A stretch of DNA of 64,000 nt from Acidobacteriota bacterium (GCA_003225055.1 QIAU01000148.1:1-64000); one strand, 5' to 3'; counted from the stretch's first letter, positions 44,387 to 53,639 are shown. Numbers and translations: made by a program. Notes: generated by a model from the sequence alone, not told the origin.

Positions 44387-46015
44387 ATGTCACTTCGCCG
44401 CTACGGACTTGGTAGCCGGGTGAGAGTAACCGGCTCTCTGTTGGTGTTCGTCGTCGCTCTCATCTCTATCGCGACACATGCGCAGCAGGAAAATCCCCCG
44501 AAGGTCGATATTCTTGCGGGCTATCAATGGTTGAATCCAGGCGGCAATATGCCAACCAATGTTGGCGGAACGGTTCAGTCCACCAAGCTGCCCAGTCTGC
44601 CGCGCGGTTTTGCTTTGGCCTTGGGCGTTAACCCTTATCCGAATGTCGGGCTGGAGTTTGACTTCGGCTACAACTTTCAGAGCGGAGGTCTCAACAACTC
44701 CACGTTTTCCGGGGGACCTCGCTTCACCTGGAGAACGGAAGGGGTCAATTTCTTTGGGCACACCTTGGTTGGACTTAATCGGCTCGAAGTACCGGGCTTT
44801 GGCAATCACAATGGAGTCGGGGGGATCCTGGGCGGCGGCATTGATGTCACGGCAGGCCGCCACCTGAGCATCCGCTTGATCGAGGCCGACTATCAGGTGG
44901 CGCATCAGAATTTTGCCGGTAGAGTGCCGGCGAGTCTTAAGGACCTGGAGCGCCCGAACTACCAGGGAGTGCGTCTGCGCGGCGGTTTGGTTTTCAACCT
45001 TGGCGGCGGCGCTCCCTCCCTCGCACCGTCCGCCAGTTGCTCGGCGCAACCTACGGAGGTCATGGTCGGCGAGCCCGTCACGGTCACCGCCACTCCAAAC
45101 AACTTCAATCCTAAGCACACGGTCAGCTACAACTGGACCAGCACCGGCGGAAAGATCACGGGCAAGGACAACGCCCGAAGTATCGACACCAACGGTCTGG
45201 CCGGCGGCTCCTACACCGCCACGGCGCGGATCACCGATCCCAAGGCGAAGAAGAATAACCAAGCCAGCTGCAATGCCCAGTTCACGGTCAAAGAGCCTCC
45301 CAAGAACCCGCCGACGATGAGCTGTACCGCGAGTCCGACCTCGTTGCCGGCGGGCGCGACGGCCACCATCACCTGCGACTGCAAGAGCCCGGACAACGTT
45401 CCGGTGAGTGTGGCTGGTTGGAACGCAACCGGGGGAACGATCTCGGGCACCGGCAATACTGCCACTTTGAACCCGGCGGGGGCCTCTCCGGGAACGATCA
45501 CGGTGAGCGCAACCTGCACCGACTCGCGCGGCTTAACCGCCTCCGCCAACTCCGAGGTGACGATCGAGGCTCCGCCTCCGCCACCGCCGCAGGCCAGCAA
45601 ACTCAGCGACTGCAGCTATCCGAACAAAACTAGGCCCTGGCGGGTCGACAACACCTGCAAGGCAGTGCTGGACGACGTGGCACAAGCACTGAAAAACCAA
45701 GCTGACGCCAAGCTCGTAGTCGTGGGCTTTGCCGATCCTGATGAGCTCAAAAGGCGCAAGAACCTCGCGGGTGAGCGCGCCGTGGACGTCAAGGCCTATC
45801 TTTCCGGAGGCGAGGCCAAACAGGCTATCGATCCCAGCCGCATCGAGACGCGCACCGGTCCGGGCGGCGGCCAGAAGACCGAGCACTGGATTGTTCCCCC
45901 AGGGGCGAGCTTCACTGAGCCGGAGACCCAACCGGTGGATGAAAGCACAGTGAAACCGATTCCTGATCATCCCGCCGCAGCCGCCAAGAAGAAACCGGCC
46001 AAGAAGGCCGAGTAG
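44387..46015 (+). CDS. Beta-barrel, Ig-like and OmpA-like envelope protein
   Basis: 542 aa. Signal peptide (1-32, ATHAQQ). Residues about 38-210 are an outer-membrane-barrel-like domain (DILAGYQWLNPG, NVGLEFDFGYNF, GVRLRGGLVFNLGG). Two Ig-like modules follow (about 215-305 and 310-395), each starting with a Cys-rich SCSAQPTEV or SCTASPTSL word. A Pro-rich hinge leads to an OmpA-like peptidoglycan-binding domain (about 400-500, LVVVGFADPDELKRRKNLAGERA) and a Lys-rich tail. It thus could join outer membrane and peptidoglycan. SD CGGAGG is good. A terminator follows. Confidence 0.85.
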   Translation: MSLRRYGLGSRVRVTGSLLVFVVALISIATHAQQENPPKVDILAGYQWLNPGGNMPTNVGGTVQSTKLPSLPRGFALALGVNPYPNVGLEFDFGYNFQSGGLNNSTFSGGPRFTWRTEGVNFFGHTLVGLNRLEVPGFGNHNGVGGILGGGIDVTAGRHLSIRLIEADYQVAHQNFAGRVPASLKDLERPNYQGVRLRGGLVFNLGGGAPSLAPSASCSAQPTEVMVGEPVTVTATPNNFNPKHTVSYNWTSTGGKITGKDNARSIDTNGLAGGSYTATARITDPKAKKNNQASCNAQFTVKEPPKNPPTMSCTASPTSLPAGATATITCDCKSPDNVPVSVAGWNATGGTISGTGNTATLNPAGASPGTITVSATCTDSRGLTASANSEVTIEAPPPPPPQASKLSDCSYPNKTRPWRVDNTCKAVLDDVAQALKNQADAKLVVVGFADPDELKRRKNLAGERAVDVKAYLSGGEAKQAIDPSRIETRTGPGGGQKTEHWIVPPGASFTEPETQPVDESTVKPIPDHPAAAAKKKPAKKAE

Positions 46016-46028
46016 GGACCCCAAATCA

Positions 46029-46075
46029 GGGCTGGTCAGGACGCTCCGCCGTCCGACCGGCCCTTTGCCTTCTTT
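46029..46075 (+). terminator. Rho-independent terminator after OmpA-like gene
   Basis: A long stem, GGGC-T-GGTC-A-GGACG (46029-46043) with CGTCC-GACC-G-GCCC (46050-46063), loop CTCCGC, then TTTGCCTTCTTTG. Confidence 0.8.
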
Positions 46076-46175
46076 GCCCTTAAGTAACTTGCTGGCAGGG
46101 TGTTACCCTGTCACTCTGATGCCATCCCTGGACTCCCCGCAGGGTCAACCACACCACAAGGGGCGCATCGGAAGT

Positions 46176-48182
46176 ATGACTCTCCTGTATATGGCACGAT
46201 CTACGCGTAATTGGCTGATGTCGTTGGTCTTAGGGCTATTCTTGACACCCATTCTGCCAGCCGCGCAATGGACGTCTTTAGGGCCGGAAGGTGGTGACGT
46301 CCGCAGCTTGGCGGCTGATCCAGCGAATCCCGACCACATTTTCCTGGGCACCAGCACCGGCGTGCTGTTCGTTTCCCATGACGGCGGTCGCAGCTGGAAT
46401 CGTTTCGCGCATTTGGGGAATGGCGATGATTATGTTCTTGACCACATTGTCTTCGATCCCCAGGGCAGCAAGAGAATCTATGTGTCCGCTTGGAGCTTTC
46501 AAAGCCAGCAAACTGGCGACATCTTCCGCAGCCAGGATGGCGGCAAGAATTGGGAAACCCTTCCCGCCATGCACGGCAAGTCGGTTCGGGCTCTGGCCGT
46601 CTCCCCATCGGATCCTAAGGTTCTGGTAGCCGGCGCGCTCGATGGCGTGTACCGCAGCAATGACGGGGGTAATAGTTGGCAGCGCATTTCGCCTCCCAAC
46701 CATGCCGACATAAAGAACGTCGAGTCCATCGCGGTTGATCCGCAGAATCCCAATATCGTATACGCTGGCACCTGGCACCTCGCCTGGAAGACTCCTGACG
46801 GAGGCACCACCTGGGAGCACATCAAGAAGGGAATGATCGACGACTCCGATGTGTTCTCCATCATCGTCGACAAAAAGAATCCTTCGATTGTTTTCGCCAG
46901 CGCCTGCTCCGGCATTTACAAGAGCGAGAGCGCAGGCGCGTTGTTCAGCAAGATTCAGGGCATTCCGTTCTCGGCGCGCCGCACTCGCGTGCTCAAGCAG
47001 GACCCGAGCAACTCTTTGATTGTCTACGCGGGCACGACGGAAGGATTCTGGAAGTCGATCGATTCGGGCAAGAGCTGGAAGCGCCTGAGCAATACCGACG
47101 TGGTGGTGAATGATGTCATGGTAGACCCGCGCAATTCCGAGCGTGTGCTGCTCGCGACCGATCGCATGGGTGTGCTGGCCAGCGACGATGGCGGCCAGAC
47201 TTTTGTCGCGTCCAGTCAGGGATATTCGCACCGCTACATCAGCGCGATTGTGCCCGACCACAACGATGCAAGAATTGTCTACGTCGGCCTGATCAACGAT
47301 CAGCAATATGGTGGAGTCTTCCTGTCTACCGATGGCGGCGCACACTGGCAGCAGAAGAGCGCCGGACTTGGCGGACGTGACGTATTCAGTCTCAGCCAGG
47401 CCAGCAACGGCACCTTGGTTGCCGGCACCAATCGCGGCATTTTCCTGCTCTCGCCCAACGCCAACGAGTGGCGTCCCAGCAACACGGTTGTGACTGAAAA
47501 AGGCACGCCGCGCATGATTACCGCCAAAGGCAAGCCGCGCAAGGTTATGGCGCACACCGCGGTCCGCAGCATCCTGACCGCCCGCGTCAGCGGTATCGAA
47601 ATCGCGCCTAACCGCTGGCTAGCGGCCACCTCTGCCGGCCTGTTCACCAGTTCCGATCAAGGCAAGATCTGGTCGGGCGGTCCGGTAATGGGCAAGCAGG
47701 ACTTCATTGCCGTGCGCACCAATCACGAACTGGTGGTTGCTGCGACCCGTTCCGACCTGTTCGTATCGACCAATGGCGGCACGGACTGGAGGCAGGCTCC
47801 TACCAGTTCTTTAATCAGCAGCATCTACGCTTTGTCCGTCACTCCCGATGCGCACATTTTCCTGGCCACGCGCGAAGGCGGCTTCCATAGCGCCGATGCG
47901 GGCGCGACCTGGGAGCACATGGCGAATGGTCTTCCGGCCAAAGAGATTGGCTCGATCACTCCCGATGGCAAGCGTCTTTTGGCTACCAGCAATGCTTCGG
48001 GCGTGGTGTTTGAGAGCTACGACAACGGTCGCAACTGGTTCCGCGGCTCTGATTCCGGATATACCATCCGCGCCCTGAGCGTGGTGCGCGGACGCGTCCT
48101 GGCTGCCACTCCGTTTGACGGCGTCGTGGCCCAACCCGACAAAGAAGCGCAAACCGCCTCGGCGGGCGGCGCTTCCCGATAG
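46176..48182 (+). CDS. Secreted BNR/YCF48-type beta-propeller protein
   Basis: 668 aa from ATG 46176. An N-terminal signal peptide (LGLFLTPILPAAQW) leads into many sortilin/BNR-like repeats with S-x-D-x-G-x-x-W motifs such as SHDGGRSWNRF, SQDGGKNWETL, SNDGGNSWQRI and TPDGGTTWEHI. These form one or two beta-propellers, often used for carbohydrate or protein binding or as glycoside-hydrolase-like folds without known activity. Alternative starts exist at 46065 and 46191. A terminator follows. The role is unknown; a paralogue-like protein is at 54432. Confidence 0.85.
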   Translation: MTLLYMARSTRNWLMSLVLGLFLTPILPAAQWTSLGPEGGDVRSLAADPANPDHIFLGTSTGVLFVSHDGGRSWNRFAHLGNGDDYVLDHIVFDPQGSKRIYVSAWSFQSQQTGDIFRSQDGGKNWETLPAMHGKSVRALAVSPSDPKVLVAGALDGVYRSNDGGNSWQRISPPNHADIKNVESIAVDPQNPNIVYAGTWHLAWKTPDGGTTWEHIKKGMIDDSDVFSIIVDKKNPSIVFASACSGIYKSESAGALFSKIQGIPFSARRTRVLKQDPSNSLIVYAGTTEGFWKSIDSGKSWKRLSNTDVVVNDVMVDPRNSERVLLATDRMGVLASDDGGQTFVASSQGYSHRYISAIVPDHNDARIVYVGLINDQQYGGVFLSTDGGAHWQQKSAGLGGRDVFSLSQASNGTLVAGTNRGIFLLSPNANEWRPSNTVVTEKGTPRMITAKGKPRKVMAHTAVRSILTARVSGIEIAPNRWLAATSAGLFTSSDQGKIWSGGPVMGKQDFIAVRTNHELVVAATRSDLFVSTNGGTDWRQAPTSSLISSIYALSVTPDAHIFLATREGGFHSADAGATWEHMANGLPAKEIGSITPDGKRLLATSNASGVVFESYDNGRNWFRGSDSGYTIRALSVVRGRVLAATPFDGVVAQPDKEAQTASAGGASR

Positions 48183-48207
48183 ACCTCCGCCCTTCCCCTC
48201 ACTTCGC

Positions 48208-48244
48208 CTGCGCCAGCGTCCCTTGCTGGCGCAGTTTTTTCTTT
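48208..48244 (+). terminator. Rho-independent terminator after BNR gene
   Basis: A perfect 10-bp stem CTGCGCCAGC (48208-48217) with GCTGGCGCAG (48225-48234), 7-nt loop, then TTTTTTCTTT. Confidence 0.92.
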
Positions 48245-48354
48245 AAGCCGATCCTTGGGCCCGCAATCCCCCAGTAAGCGCTGAAGATTCCCGTAAAAAA
48301 TACACACCTCCAAGCAAGTTTGAGGTCTAAGTGACTGATTGCATTGGGCAAACA

Positions 48355-48371
48355 TTGGCACCTTTCGTGCC
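48355..48371 (+). promoter_or_regulatory. Sigma-54-like -24/-12 promoter (also a palindrome)
   Basis: TTGGCACCTTTCGTGCC has GG at 48357-48358 and GC at 48369-48370 with the exact 10-nt interval of sigma-54 promoters and matches TGGCAC-N5-TTGC except one base. GGCAC/GTGCC is also a perfect inverted repeat, so an operator is an alternative. It lies about 45 nt before the lipoprotein gene. Confidence 0.5.
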
Positions 48372-48412
48372 TTTTGTAAGCTATCCCGTGGGTCGGTGGA
48401 GGAATGGCTGGG

Positions 48413-49120
48413 ATGAAAAGTAATTGGTATAAGGCCGGGGCGGCCGCTGGGGTAGCGTTGGCGCTTGTGCTGACGACTGCTTGCGCCCGACAGCCCAATG
48501 CGGCTGGGGCGGAGGAGACGGCGCAGACGGCCGGCGATCACGAGAAGCTGCCATTTGAGCGCACCTCGCAGAAGAACGGAATCTCACCATCCGAATCCAT
48601 TTTGCCGACTCCCCAGAGTGTGCCGGCCGGAACCCCGATCACCATCCGCCTGCAGTCTGCAGTCTCCAGCGCGACCTCGCACGCGGGAGATCCCTTTGAG
48701 GCGGTGCTCGATGAGCCCATCTTAGTGCAAGGCCAAACCATAGCGCCGCGCGGCGCTACCGTGACCGGCCGCGTGGTGGCGGCAAAATCTTCGGGAAGGC
48801 TGCATGACCCCGGCTATCTCCGCCTGACTCTCGCCAGCATTACCGTGAAGGGCAAAGCACTGCCCGTGCAGACCTCGAGCATCTTCTTGAAAGGCGGTTC
48901 TCACGAAAAGCGTAATTGGGAGATGATTGGCGGAGGCGCCGGTGCTGGTGCCCTGATCGGCGCACTGGCTGGGGGTGGTAAAGGCGCACTCCTCGGCAGC
49001 AGTGTGGGCGCGGCTGGCGGCACTGGCGTAGCCTACGGCACTGGTAAAAAGGATGTTGGCTTCGGAGCCGAACGCCGCCTTACATTTCGCCTGACCGAAC
49101 CGGTCCCGGTCCACGGATAA
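48413..49120 (+). CDS. Lipoprotein with glycine-zipper region
   Basis: 235 aa. The start at ATG 48413 has GGTGGAGG about 10 bases upstream; ATG 48404 is too close. Signal peptide with lipobox LTTAC (Cys about residue 24), so the protein is lipid-anchored. Residues about 65-155 form a beta-rich domain (PITIRLQSAVSSATS, APRGATVTGRVVAAKSSG). A glycine zipper follows (GGGAGAGALIGALAGGGKGALLGSSVG, here quoted only in part by motif: GAGAGALIGALAGGG). Similar proteins sit in the outer membrane as structural lipoproteins. Function unknown. Confidence 0.82.
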   Translation: MKSNWYKAGAAAGVALALVLTTACARQPNAAGAEETAQTAGDHEKLPFERTSQKNGISPSESILPTPQSVPAGTPITIRLQSAVSSATSHAGDPFEAVLDEPILVQGQTIAPRGATVTGRVVAAKSSGRLHDPGYLRLTLASITVKGKALPVQTSSIFLKGGSHEKRNWEMIGGGAGAGALIGALAGGGKGALLGSSVGAAGGTGVAYGTGKKDVGFGAERRLTFRLTEPVPVHG

Positions 49121-49155
49121 GCCTGTTTCCCCCCTCGTCCCCGTCTCAGCCTGAG

Positions 49156-49188
49156 GGCGCTATCATCGGCGCCTTTTTTCCGTTTTTC
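49156..49188 (+). terminator. Rho-independent terminator after lipoprotein gene
   Basis: GGCGC (49156-49160) with GCGCC (49169-49173), 8-nt loop, followed by TTTTTTCCGTTTTT. Confidence 0.75.
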
Positions 49189-49434
49189 TGCGGTTGACCA
49201 TCCCAGGAATATGTGATGCATCGAGGAGCCTGCCGCAACTCAGAGCTAAGTTCCCGGCCTGGGGCAACTCCGGATACCGAACCCTGCCGGACAAGTTGTG
49301 CAACTTATTGCAGCCCTTGCTCTCCCAAGCCATTAAAACTCTTCATCTTCCCGGCGAACCCCACTACAATAAACCCACGCACCGGCGCGGATGGCTTGCT
49401 GGTTGCGGTTTCTAGGTTCTCTGGGAGGCCCGGG
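49189..49434. other. Intergenic region before glycosyltransferase
   Basis: It holds a TACAAT -10-like box at 49365-49370, with only a poor -35 (TTCATC). The frame of the glycosyltransferase is open back to 49213, but the sequence here (Cys/Pro-rich, no pattern) does not look coding. Confidence 0.4.
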
Positions 49435-50553
49435 TTGCACGTTCTGGTTACGGCCGACACGCTGACTGGCGTCTGGACCTACGCGCGTGAACTGGTTACA
49501 GGACTCATCACCGGCGGCATGCGTGTGACTTTGGTCAGTTTTGGCGAGATCCCGTTCCCGCAACAGACTTCCTGGATGCAGAACCTGCATGGCTTGGACT
49601 ACCGACCCACCGCATTTCGTCTGGAGTGGATGCAGGAAGGCGAAGCGGACCTGGAGGATTCCTGTAATTATCTGCAGTCGGTGATTCGAGACGTCAAGCC
49701 CGACATCCTCCACTTCAGCCAGTACAGTTACGGCAGGCTCTCCACCAGTATTCCGCGCGTAGTGGTGGCGCATGGCGACCTGGTAAGTTGGTGGCTCGCC
49801 GTTCACGGACATGAACCCCGAGATACACGCTGGCTCCGCTGGTATCGCAGTACCGTGAGTCGTGGGTTGGCGGAAGCCACCGCCGTAGTCTCGCCCTCGA
49901 ATTGGATGAAAGAGAGCTTGAGAGTCTGCTACGGCGAGCCGCGTCACGACTTGGTGATTCATAACGGTCGCAACCCCATCTACTTCAACCCATACGTCAG
50001 CAAAGATGATTCTGTTTTATCGGTAGGACGTCTGTGGGATGCGGGAAAACAAGTCTCACTGCTGACCCAGCACGCGCACCCGCTTTCGGTATGCATCGTG
50101 GGATCGGACAATCCCACGTACGCGCCGCGCACGCCGATTCGCGCCGACGTCAAGCTGGCTACTGAGCAGGTATCGGTCGCGCTGAAAGGGCCGCAGACCG
50201 AAGCGCAGCTGAGAAATCTCTATAGTCGCGCCGCGATTTATGCCGCCACCTCGCGTTATGAGCCGTTTGGTATGGCTGCGCTCGAAGCTGCTCTCTCGCG
50301 CTGCGCAATTGTCGCCAACGATATTGCCAGCTTCCGCGAAATCTGGGGAGACTGTGCACTTTACTTCAAAGCTAACGATGCCGACAGCCTGGCCGAAGCT
50401 CTCCGCACCCTGAGCGCCGACCGCGATCTCTGCCGCGCCCAAGCCAACCGCGCCTACCAGAGAGCCCGCGAGCGCTTTACTGCCAGGCGCATGCTCGACG
50501 ACTACCTCCAGCTTTACCGCAGCCTGATCGCCGCCAGATCCGCCGCGGCTTAG
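49435..50553 (+). CDS. GT4-type glycosyltransferase
   Basis: 372 aa starting with TTG 49435, which has GGGAGG 6 bases upstream and gives the typical start HVLVTADTLTGVWTYARELV. The C-terminal Rossmann half has SVGRLWDAGKQVSLL and the E-x7-E nucleotide-sugar site EPFGMAALEAALS. It also has the GT4 helix REIWGDCALYF. A retaining transferase acting on polysaccharide or glycolipid is likely; donor and acceptor are unknown. It has no glycan cluster around it. Confidence 0.85.
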   Translation: MHVLVTADTLTGVWTYARELVTGLITGGMRVTLVSFGEIPFPQQTSWMQNLHGLDYRPTAFRLEWMQEGEADLEDSCNYLQSVIRDVKPDILHFSQYSYGRLSTSIPRVVVAHGDLVSWWLAVHGHEPRDTRWLRWYRSTVSRGLAEATAVVSPSNWMKESLRVCYGEPRHDLVIHNGRNPIYFNPYVSKDDSVLSVGRLWDAGKQVSLLTQHAHPLSVCIVGSDNPTYAPRTPIRADVKLATEQVSVALKGPQTEAQLRNLYSRAAIYAATSRYEPFGMAALEAALSRCAIVANDIASFREIWGDCALYFKANDADSLAEALRTLSADRDLCRAQANRAYQRARERFTARRMLDDYLQLYRSLIAARSAAA

Positions 50554-50567
50554 AATCCCTGGACGTC

Positions 50568-50625
50568 TTGTCATTCCGAGTCCAGACTTCAGTGCGGCGG
50601 GGAATCTCGATTGTTTCATCTAACG
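50568..50625. repeat. Intergenic repeat fragment (TTGTCATTCCGAG)
   Basis: CTTGTCATTCCGAGTCCAG...GGGGAATCTCGA resembles another form of the dispersed GTCAT repeats. A second copy, CTTGTCATTGCGAGGCCG...GAGGAATCTGC, is at 50920-50960. Confidence 0.5.
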
Positions 50626-50668
50626 ACGACTGCCCTCGCGTGCTATCTTCTTTATCGAGGAGACAGAC

Positions 50669-50905
50669 ATGGCGCACGTCAAAATCACCGTCAGGAAAAA
50701 CGGACCCTACCGCGTAGAGGCTCCGGAAGGCACGATCGAACTCGTCGATGCCGATGGCAACCCATACGACCTGACCGGCAAACCCGCCTTCTCTCTCTGC
50801 CGCTGCGGCGGATCGGTCAATAAACCTTTTTGCGACGGAACCCACACCAAAATCGGCTTCCAGGCCGCCGAGGCGGCCGTGAGAGCTACGGAAGAAAACA
50901 AGTAA
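50669..50905 (+). CDS. CDGSH iron-sulfur domain protein
   Basis: 78 aa. The CDGSH [2Fe-2S] motif is complete: LCRCGGSVNKPFCDGTHTKIGF (C-x-C-x8-C-D-G-T-H; about residues 44-65, quoted in pieces SLCRCGG and CDGTH). Three Cys and one His bind the cluster. Small stand-alone members act in redox or iron-sulfur handling. ATG preceded by GAGGAGACAGAC. Neighbours give no clue. Confidence 0.93.
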   Translation: MAHVKITVRKNGPYRVEAPEGTIELVDADGNPYDLTGKPAFSLCRCGGSVNKPFCDGTHTKIGFQAAEAAVRATEENK

Positions 50906-50919
50906 CCCAATACTCAATC

Positions 50920-50962
50920 TTGTCATTGCGAGGCCGTTCTGCGCTGAGGAATCTGCTTTTTC
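50920..50962. repeat. Intergenic repeat fragment (TTGTCATTGCGAG)
   Basis: Second local copy of the TTGTCATTnCGAG repeat noted at 50568, between the CDGSH gene and the FAD oxidoreductase gene. Confidence 0.45.
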
Positions 50963-51021
50963 CCGAAAGCCGGCTGGCATCCCTCACCTGCTCCGGTTAA
51001 ACTCGCAAGCCGGAGGATCCC

Positions 51022-52971
51022 GTGGACCCAAAGGATCGAGCCCTAGGGCTCGACCGCAACATCACCCGCCGCGACCTGCTCAACGGAATCGCACTGACCG
51101 TGGGCTCCGCCCTTCTTCCTGCGCATTTATTTCCATTCATTGAAGACGAGAATTCTCTCACTTACTACCCGCCGGCGCTCACCGGACTGCGCGGCAGCCA
51201 CGTGGGCTCCTTCGAAGCCGCCCACAGCCTGCGCGATGGCGATTTCTGGACGCAGGCCGGCCCGCCGATTGATACGCGTGAAGCCTACGACCTGGTAATT
51301 GTCGGTGGAGGCATTAGCGGCCTCGCCGCCGCACATTATTTCCGCCAGACAGCAGGACCGAAGGCCCGCATCCTGATCATTGAGAACCACGACGACTTCG
51401 GGGGCCACGCCAAGCGCAACGAATTCCGCGTAGGGAATCGAAGCCTGCTGGGATACGGCGGCACCTATGCCATCGAGAGCCCCGCGCCCTACAGTCCTGT
51501 AGCCCGGGCACTAGTCGAGGAACTGGGAATTGATGTTCCCGGATTTCAAAAGTACGTCACAAGAAATCTCTACCGCTCGCTGGGCCTGAACCCGAAGATT
51601 TTTTTCGACAAAGAAACATTTGGCGCCGACCGGCTGGTCATCAACCCTGCCCCTCTGGCGGGCAGCGAAACCGACGATCAACCGTCGCCCCAATCGGATC
51701 TCTGGAAGACGTTCATGGAGGAAGCGCCCCTTTCCCAGCCGGCTCGTCAGGATATCTTCCGCCTGCATCACGAGAAAAAGGATTATCTTCCCGGCCTGTC
51801 CTCCCCTGAGAAGAAGGCGCGCCTAGCGCGCATGAGCTATGCGAAATTCCTGACCGAGCTTGCCGGAGTCAGCCAGGAAATCGTCCGCTTGTATCAGGCC
51901 GCACCGCAGCCGCTCTTTGGTGTGGGCATCGACGCCGTCTCGGCTCAGGACGCGTGGGGACTCGGTCTGCCCGGCTTTGATGGCATGAAGCTCGACCCAT
52001 CGCCGGGGAAGGGAATGAACCGCGATGCCATCCGCAACGAAGAAGCCGAAAGATACTTCTTCCATTTTCCCGACGGCAACGCCAGCATCGCTCGCCTGCT
52101 GGTGCGCCAATTGATCCCCGATGCCATTCCCGGCAACTCATCGTCCGACATCGTCACTGCCAAAGCGGACTACGCCAAGTTGGACGAGTCTTCCCGAGCG
52201 GTGCGCATGCGTCTGAACAGCACCGCTGTTCGCGTAAAGCACGTGGGAGAGCCCGCGACAGCCAAGGAAGTTGAGATTGCCTACGCGCGTTACGGCAAAG
52301 CCTACACCGTCCGAGGAAAGAACTGCATTCTCGCCTGCTGGCACGCGGTAATCCCTTACATCTGTGAGCAACTGCCGGAGACCCAGAAAGCAGCCCTCGC
52401 CTCCGCAGCCAAAGTTCCTCTGCTCTACACCAACGTGGTGCTCCGAAACTGGACTTCGTTCCAGAAGCTGGGCGTCAACTCGGTTTATGCTCCGGGCAGC
52501 TATCACACCTTCCTCAACCTCGATAACCCCGTCAGCATCGGCGACTACCGTTGTTCCCGCATGCCGGAAGAGCCCATCGTCGTCCACATGGTGAAAACTC
52601 CCTGCAAGCCGGGCTTGCCCGCCCGCACGCAGCACCGTGTCGGCAGAGGCGAGTTGTTTCGCACCACCTTTGAGACCATGGAGCGCAACATCCGCGACCA
52701 GATCGCCCGCACGCTGGGCTCCGGAGGTTTCGATCCCGCCCGCGACATCGCTGCCATCACGGTGAACCGCTGGCCGCACGGCTACGCCTACGAATACAAC
52801 TCGCTATGGGACAAGTTCTGGCTGGAAGGCGGCGAGACTCCCTGCGAAATCGCGCGCAAACCGTTTGGCCGCCTGGCGATCGCCAATGCCGATGCCGCCG
52901 CGTACGCCTATACCGATGCCGCCATCGACCAGGCCTATCGCGCGGTGCAGGAGATTGTTGGGCGAGCGTGA
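51022..52971 (+). CDS. Tat-exported FAD-dependent oxidoreductase
   Basis: 649 aa beginning with GTG. A twin-arginine signal is visible as ITRRDLLNGIALTVGSALLP (about residues 14-33). The FAD-binding Rossmann motif is DLVIVGGGISGLAAAHYFR (about 91-109), followed by the ENHDDFGGHAKRNEF loop. The format (Tat signal, then NAD(P)-binding-8-like FAD fold) resembles spermidine dehydrogenase SpdH and related periplasmic amine oxidoreductases. Substrate unproven. SD GGAGG is 8 bases before the start. Confidence 0.85.
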   Translation: MDPKDRALGLDRNITRRDLLNGIALTVGSALLPAHLFPFIEDENSLTYYPPALTGLRGSHVGSFEAAHSLRDGDFWTQAGPPIDTREAYDLVIVGGGISGLAAAHYFRQTAGPKARILIIENHDDFGGHAKRNEFRVGNRSLLGYGGTYAIESPAPYSPVARALVEELGIDVPGFQKYVTRNLYRSLGLNPKIFFDKETFGADRLVINPAPLAGSETDDQPSPQSDLWKTFMEEAPLSQPARQDIFRLHHEKKDYLPGLSSPEKKARLARMSYAKFLTELAGVSQEIVRLYQAAPQPLFGVGIDAVSAQDAWGLGLPGFDGMKLDPSPGKGMNRDAIRNEEAERYFFHFPDGNASIARLLVRQLIPDAIPGNSSSDIVTAKADYAKLDESSRAVRMRLNSTAVRVKHVGEPATAKEVEIAYARYGKAYTVRGKNCILACWHAVIPYICEQLPETQKAALASAAKVPLLYTNVVLRNWTSFQKLGVNSVYAPGSYHTFLNLDNPVSIGDYRCSRMPEEPIVVHMVKTPCKPGLPARTQHRVGRGELFRTTFETMERNIRDQIARTLGSGGFDPARDIAAITVNRWPHGYAYEYNSLWDKFWLEGGETPCEIARKPFGRLAIANADAAAYAYTDAAIDQAYRAVQEIVGRA

Positions 52972-53068
52972 AAGAGGCGAGGCAGAGGGGGCCCCACGCT
53001 TCGCGGTTTTCGAAGATTGTGAACCATCGGGAAGCATGGGCCAGCCCGCCTTCATTTTCAGACCCGTG

Positions 53069-53097
53069 TTGGCAAGGCGCAGCAGGCGGCCTACAAT
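53069..53097 (+). promoter_or_regulatory. Sigma-70 promoter of the yjbR-like gene
   Basis: TTGGCA at 53069-53074 and TACAAT at 53092-53097 with a 17-nt spacing, a near-consensus promoter. The ATG at 53113 is 15 nt after the -10, so the 5' leader would be only about 9 nt with no room for an SD. Confidence 0.7.
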
Positions 53098-53112
53098 CTG
53101 GCTCCAGGGCAT

Positions 53113-53481
53113 ATGACCCCAGCAGATTTTCGCCGCATCGCGCTCACTCTTGAAGGCGCCGAGGAGGGCTCCCACATGGGAGCGGCCGATTTTCGGGTTG
53201 GAGGTCGGATCTTTGCCACGCTCGCCGCTCAAAGCCTAGGCTACGGCAACCTGATGCTCAGCCCAGAGGTGCAAGCCGAGTTCGTTTCCGAGTTACCCAA
53301 TGTGTTTATCCCCATCGCAGGCGGCTGGGGCAGGATGGGCGCGACTCACATTCGATTGGCGGCAGCAAACGAGGACCTCCTGGCGGGGGCTCTGCGAACC
53401 GCCTGGAAGATTCGATTGGAGAAAAACGCCAGCGCTAAGAAGGGATCTGCGAAAGGACGTAAGCGGGGAAGGGAAAGGTAA
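53113..53481 (+). CDS. MmcQ/YjbR family protein
   Basis: 122 aa. The CyaY-like YjbR fold is suggested by TPADFRRIALTLEGAEEGSHMG at the start, DFRVGGRIFATL, LMLSPEVQAEFV and GWGRMGATHIRL. A basic tail (KKGSAKGRKRGRER) could bind nucleic acid. The family is called DNA-binding but its role is not well established. It is a short independent unit with its own promoter and probably a near-leaderless transcript. Confidence 0.88.
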   Translation: MTPADFRRIALTLEGAEEGSHMGAADFRVGGRIFATLAAQSLGYGNLMLSPEVQAEFVSELPNVFIPIAGGWGRMGATHIRLAAANEDLLAGALRTAWKIRLEKNASAKKGSAKGRKRGRER

Positions 53482-53639
53482 CTGAACACACTGTCGGGCG
53501 GGAGGAGGCTGGTCCATCTCTAATTTCGACAGCTACACTGCCCCAGGCACCGCTCTTGTGGTCTTATTTCTATGTACCTGCGGAACGGGCTGCAGCCAAT
53601 GGTGCAGGCAAGCGAACCTCTCTCACCGACGGGCACGTC

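Noticed and set aside
46278-47555. A minus-strand frame of 425 codons inside the BNR gene
   Set aside because: The plus strand has a signal peptide and regular BNR repeats; the antisense frame has none.
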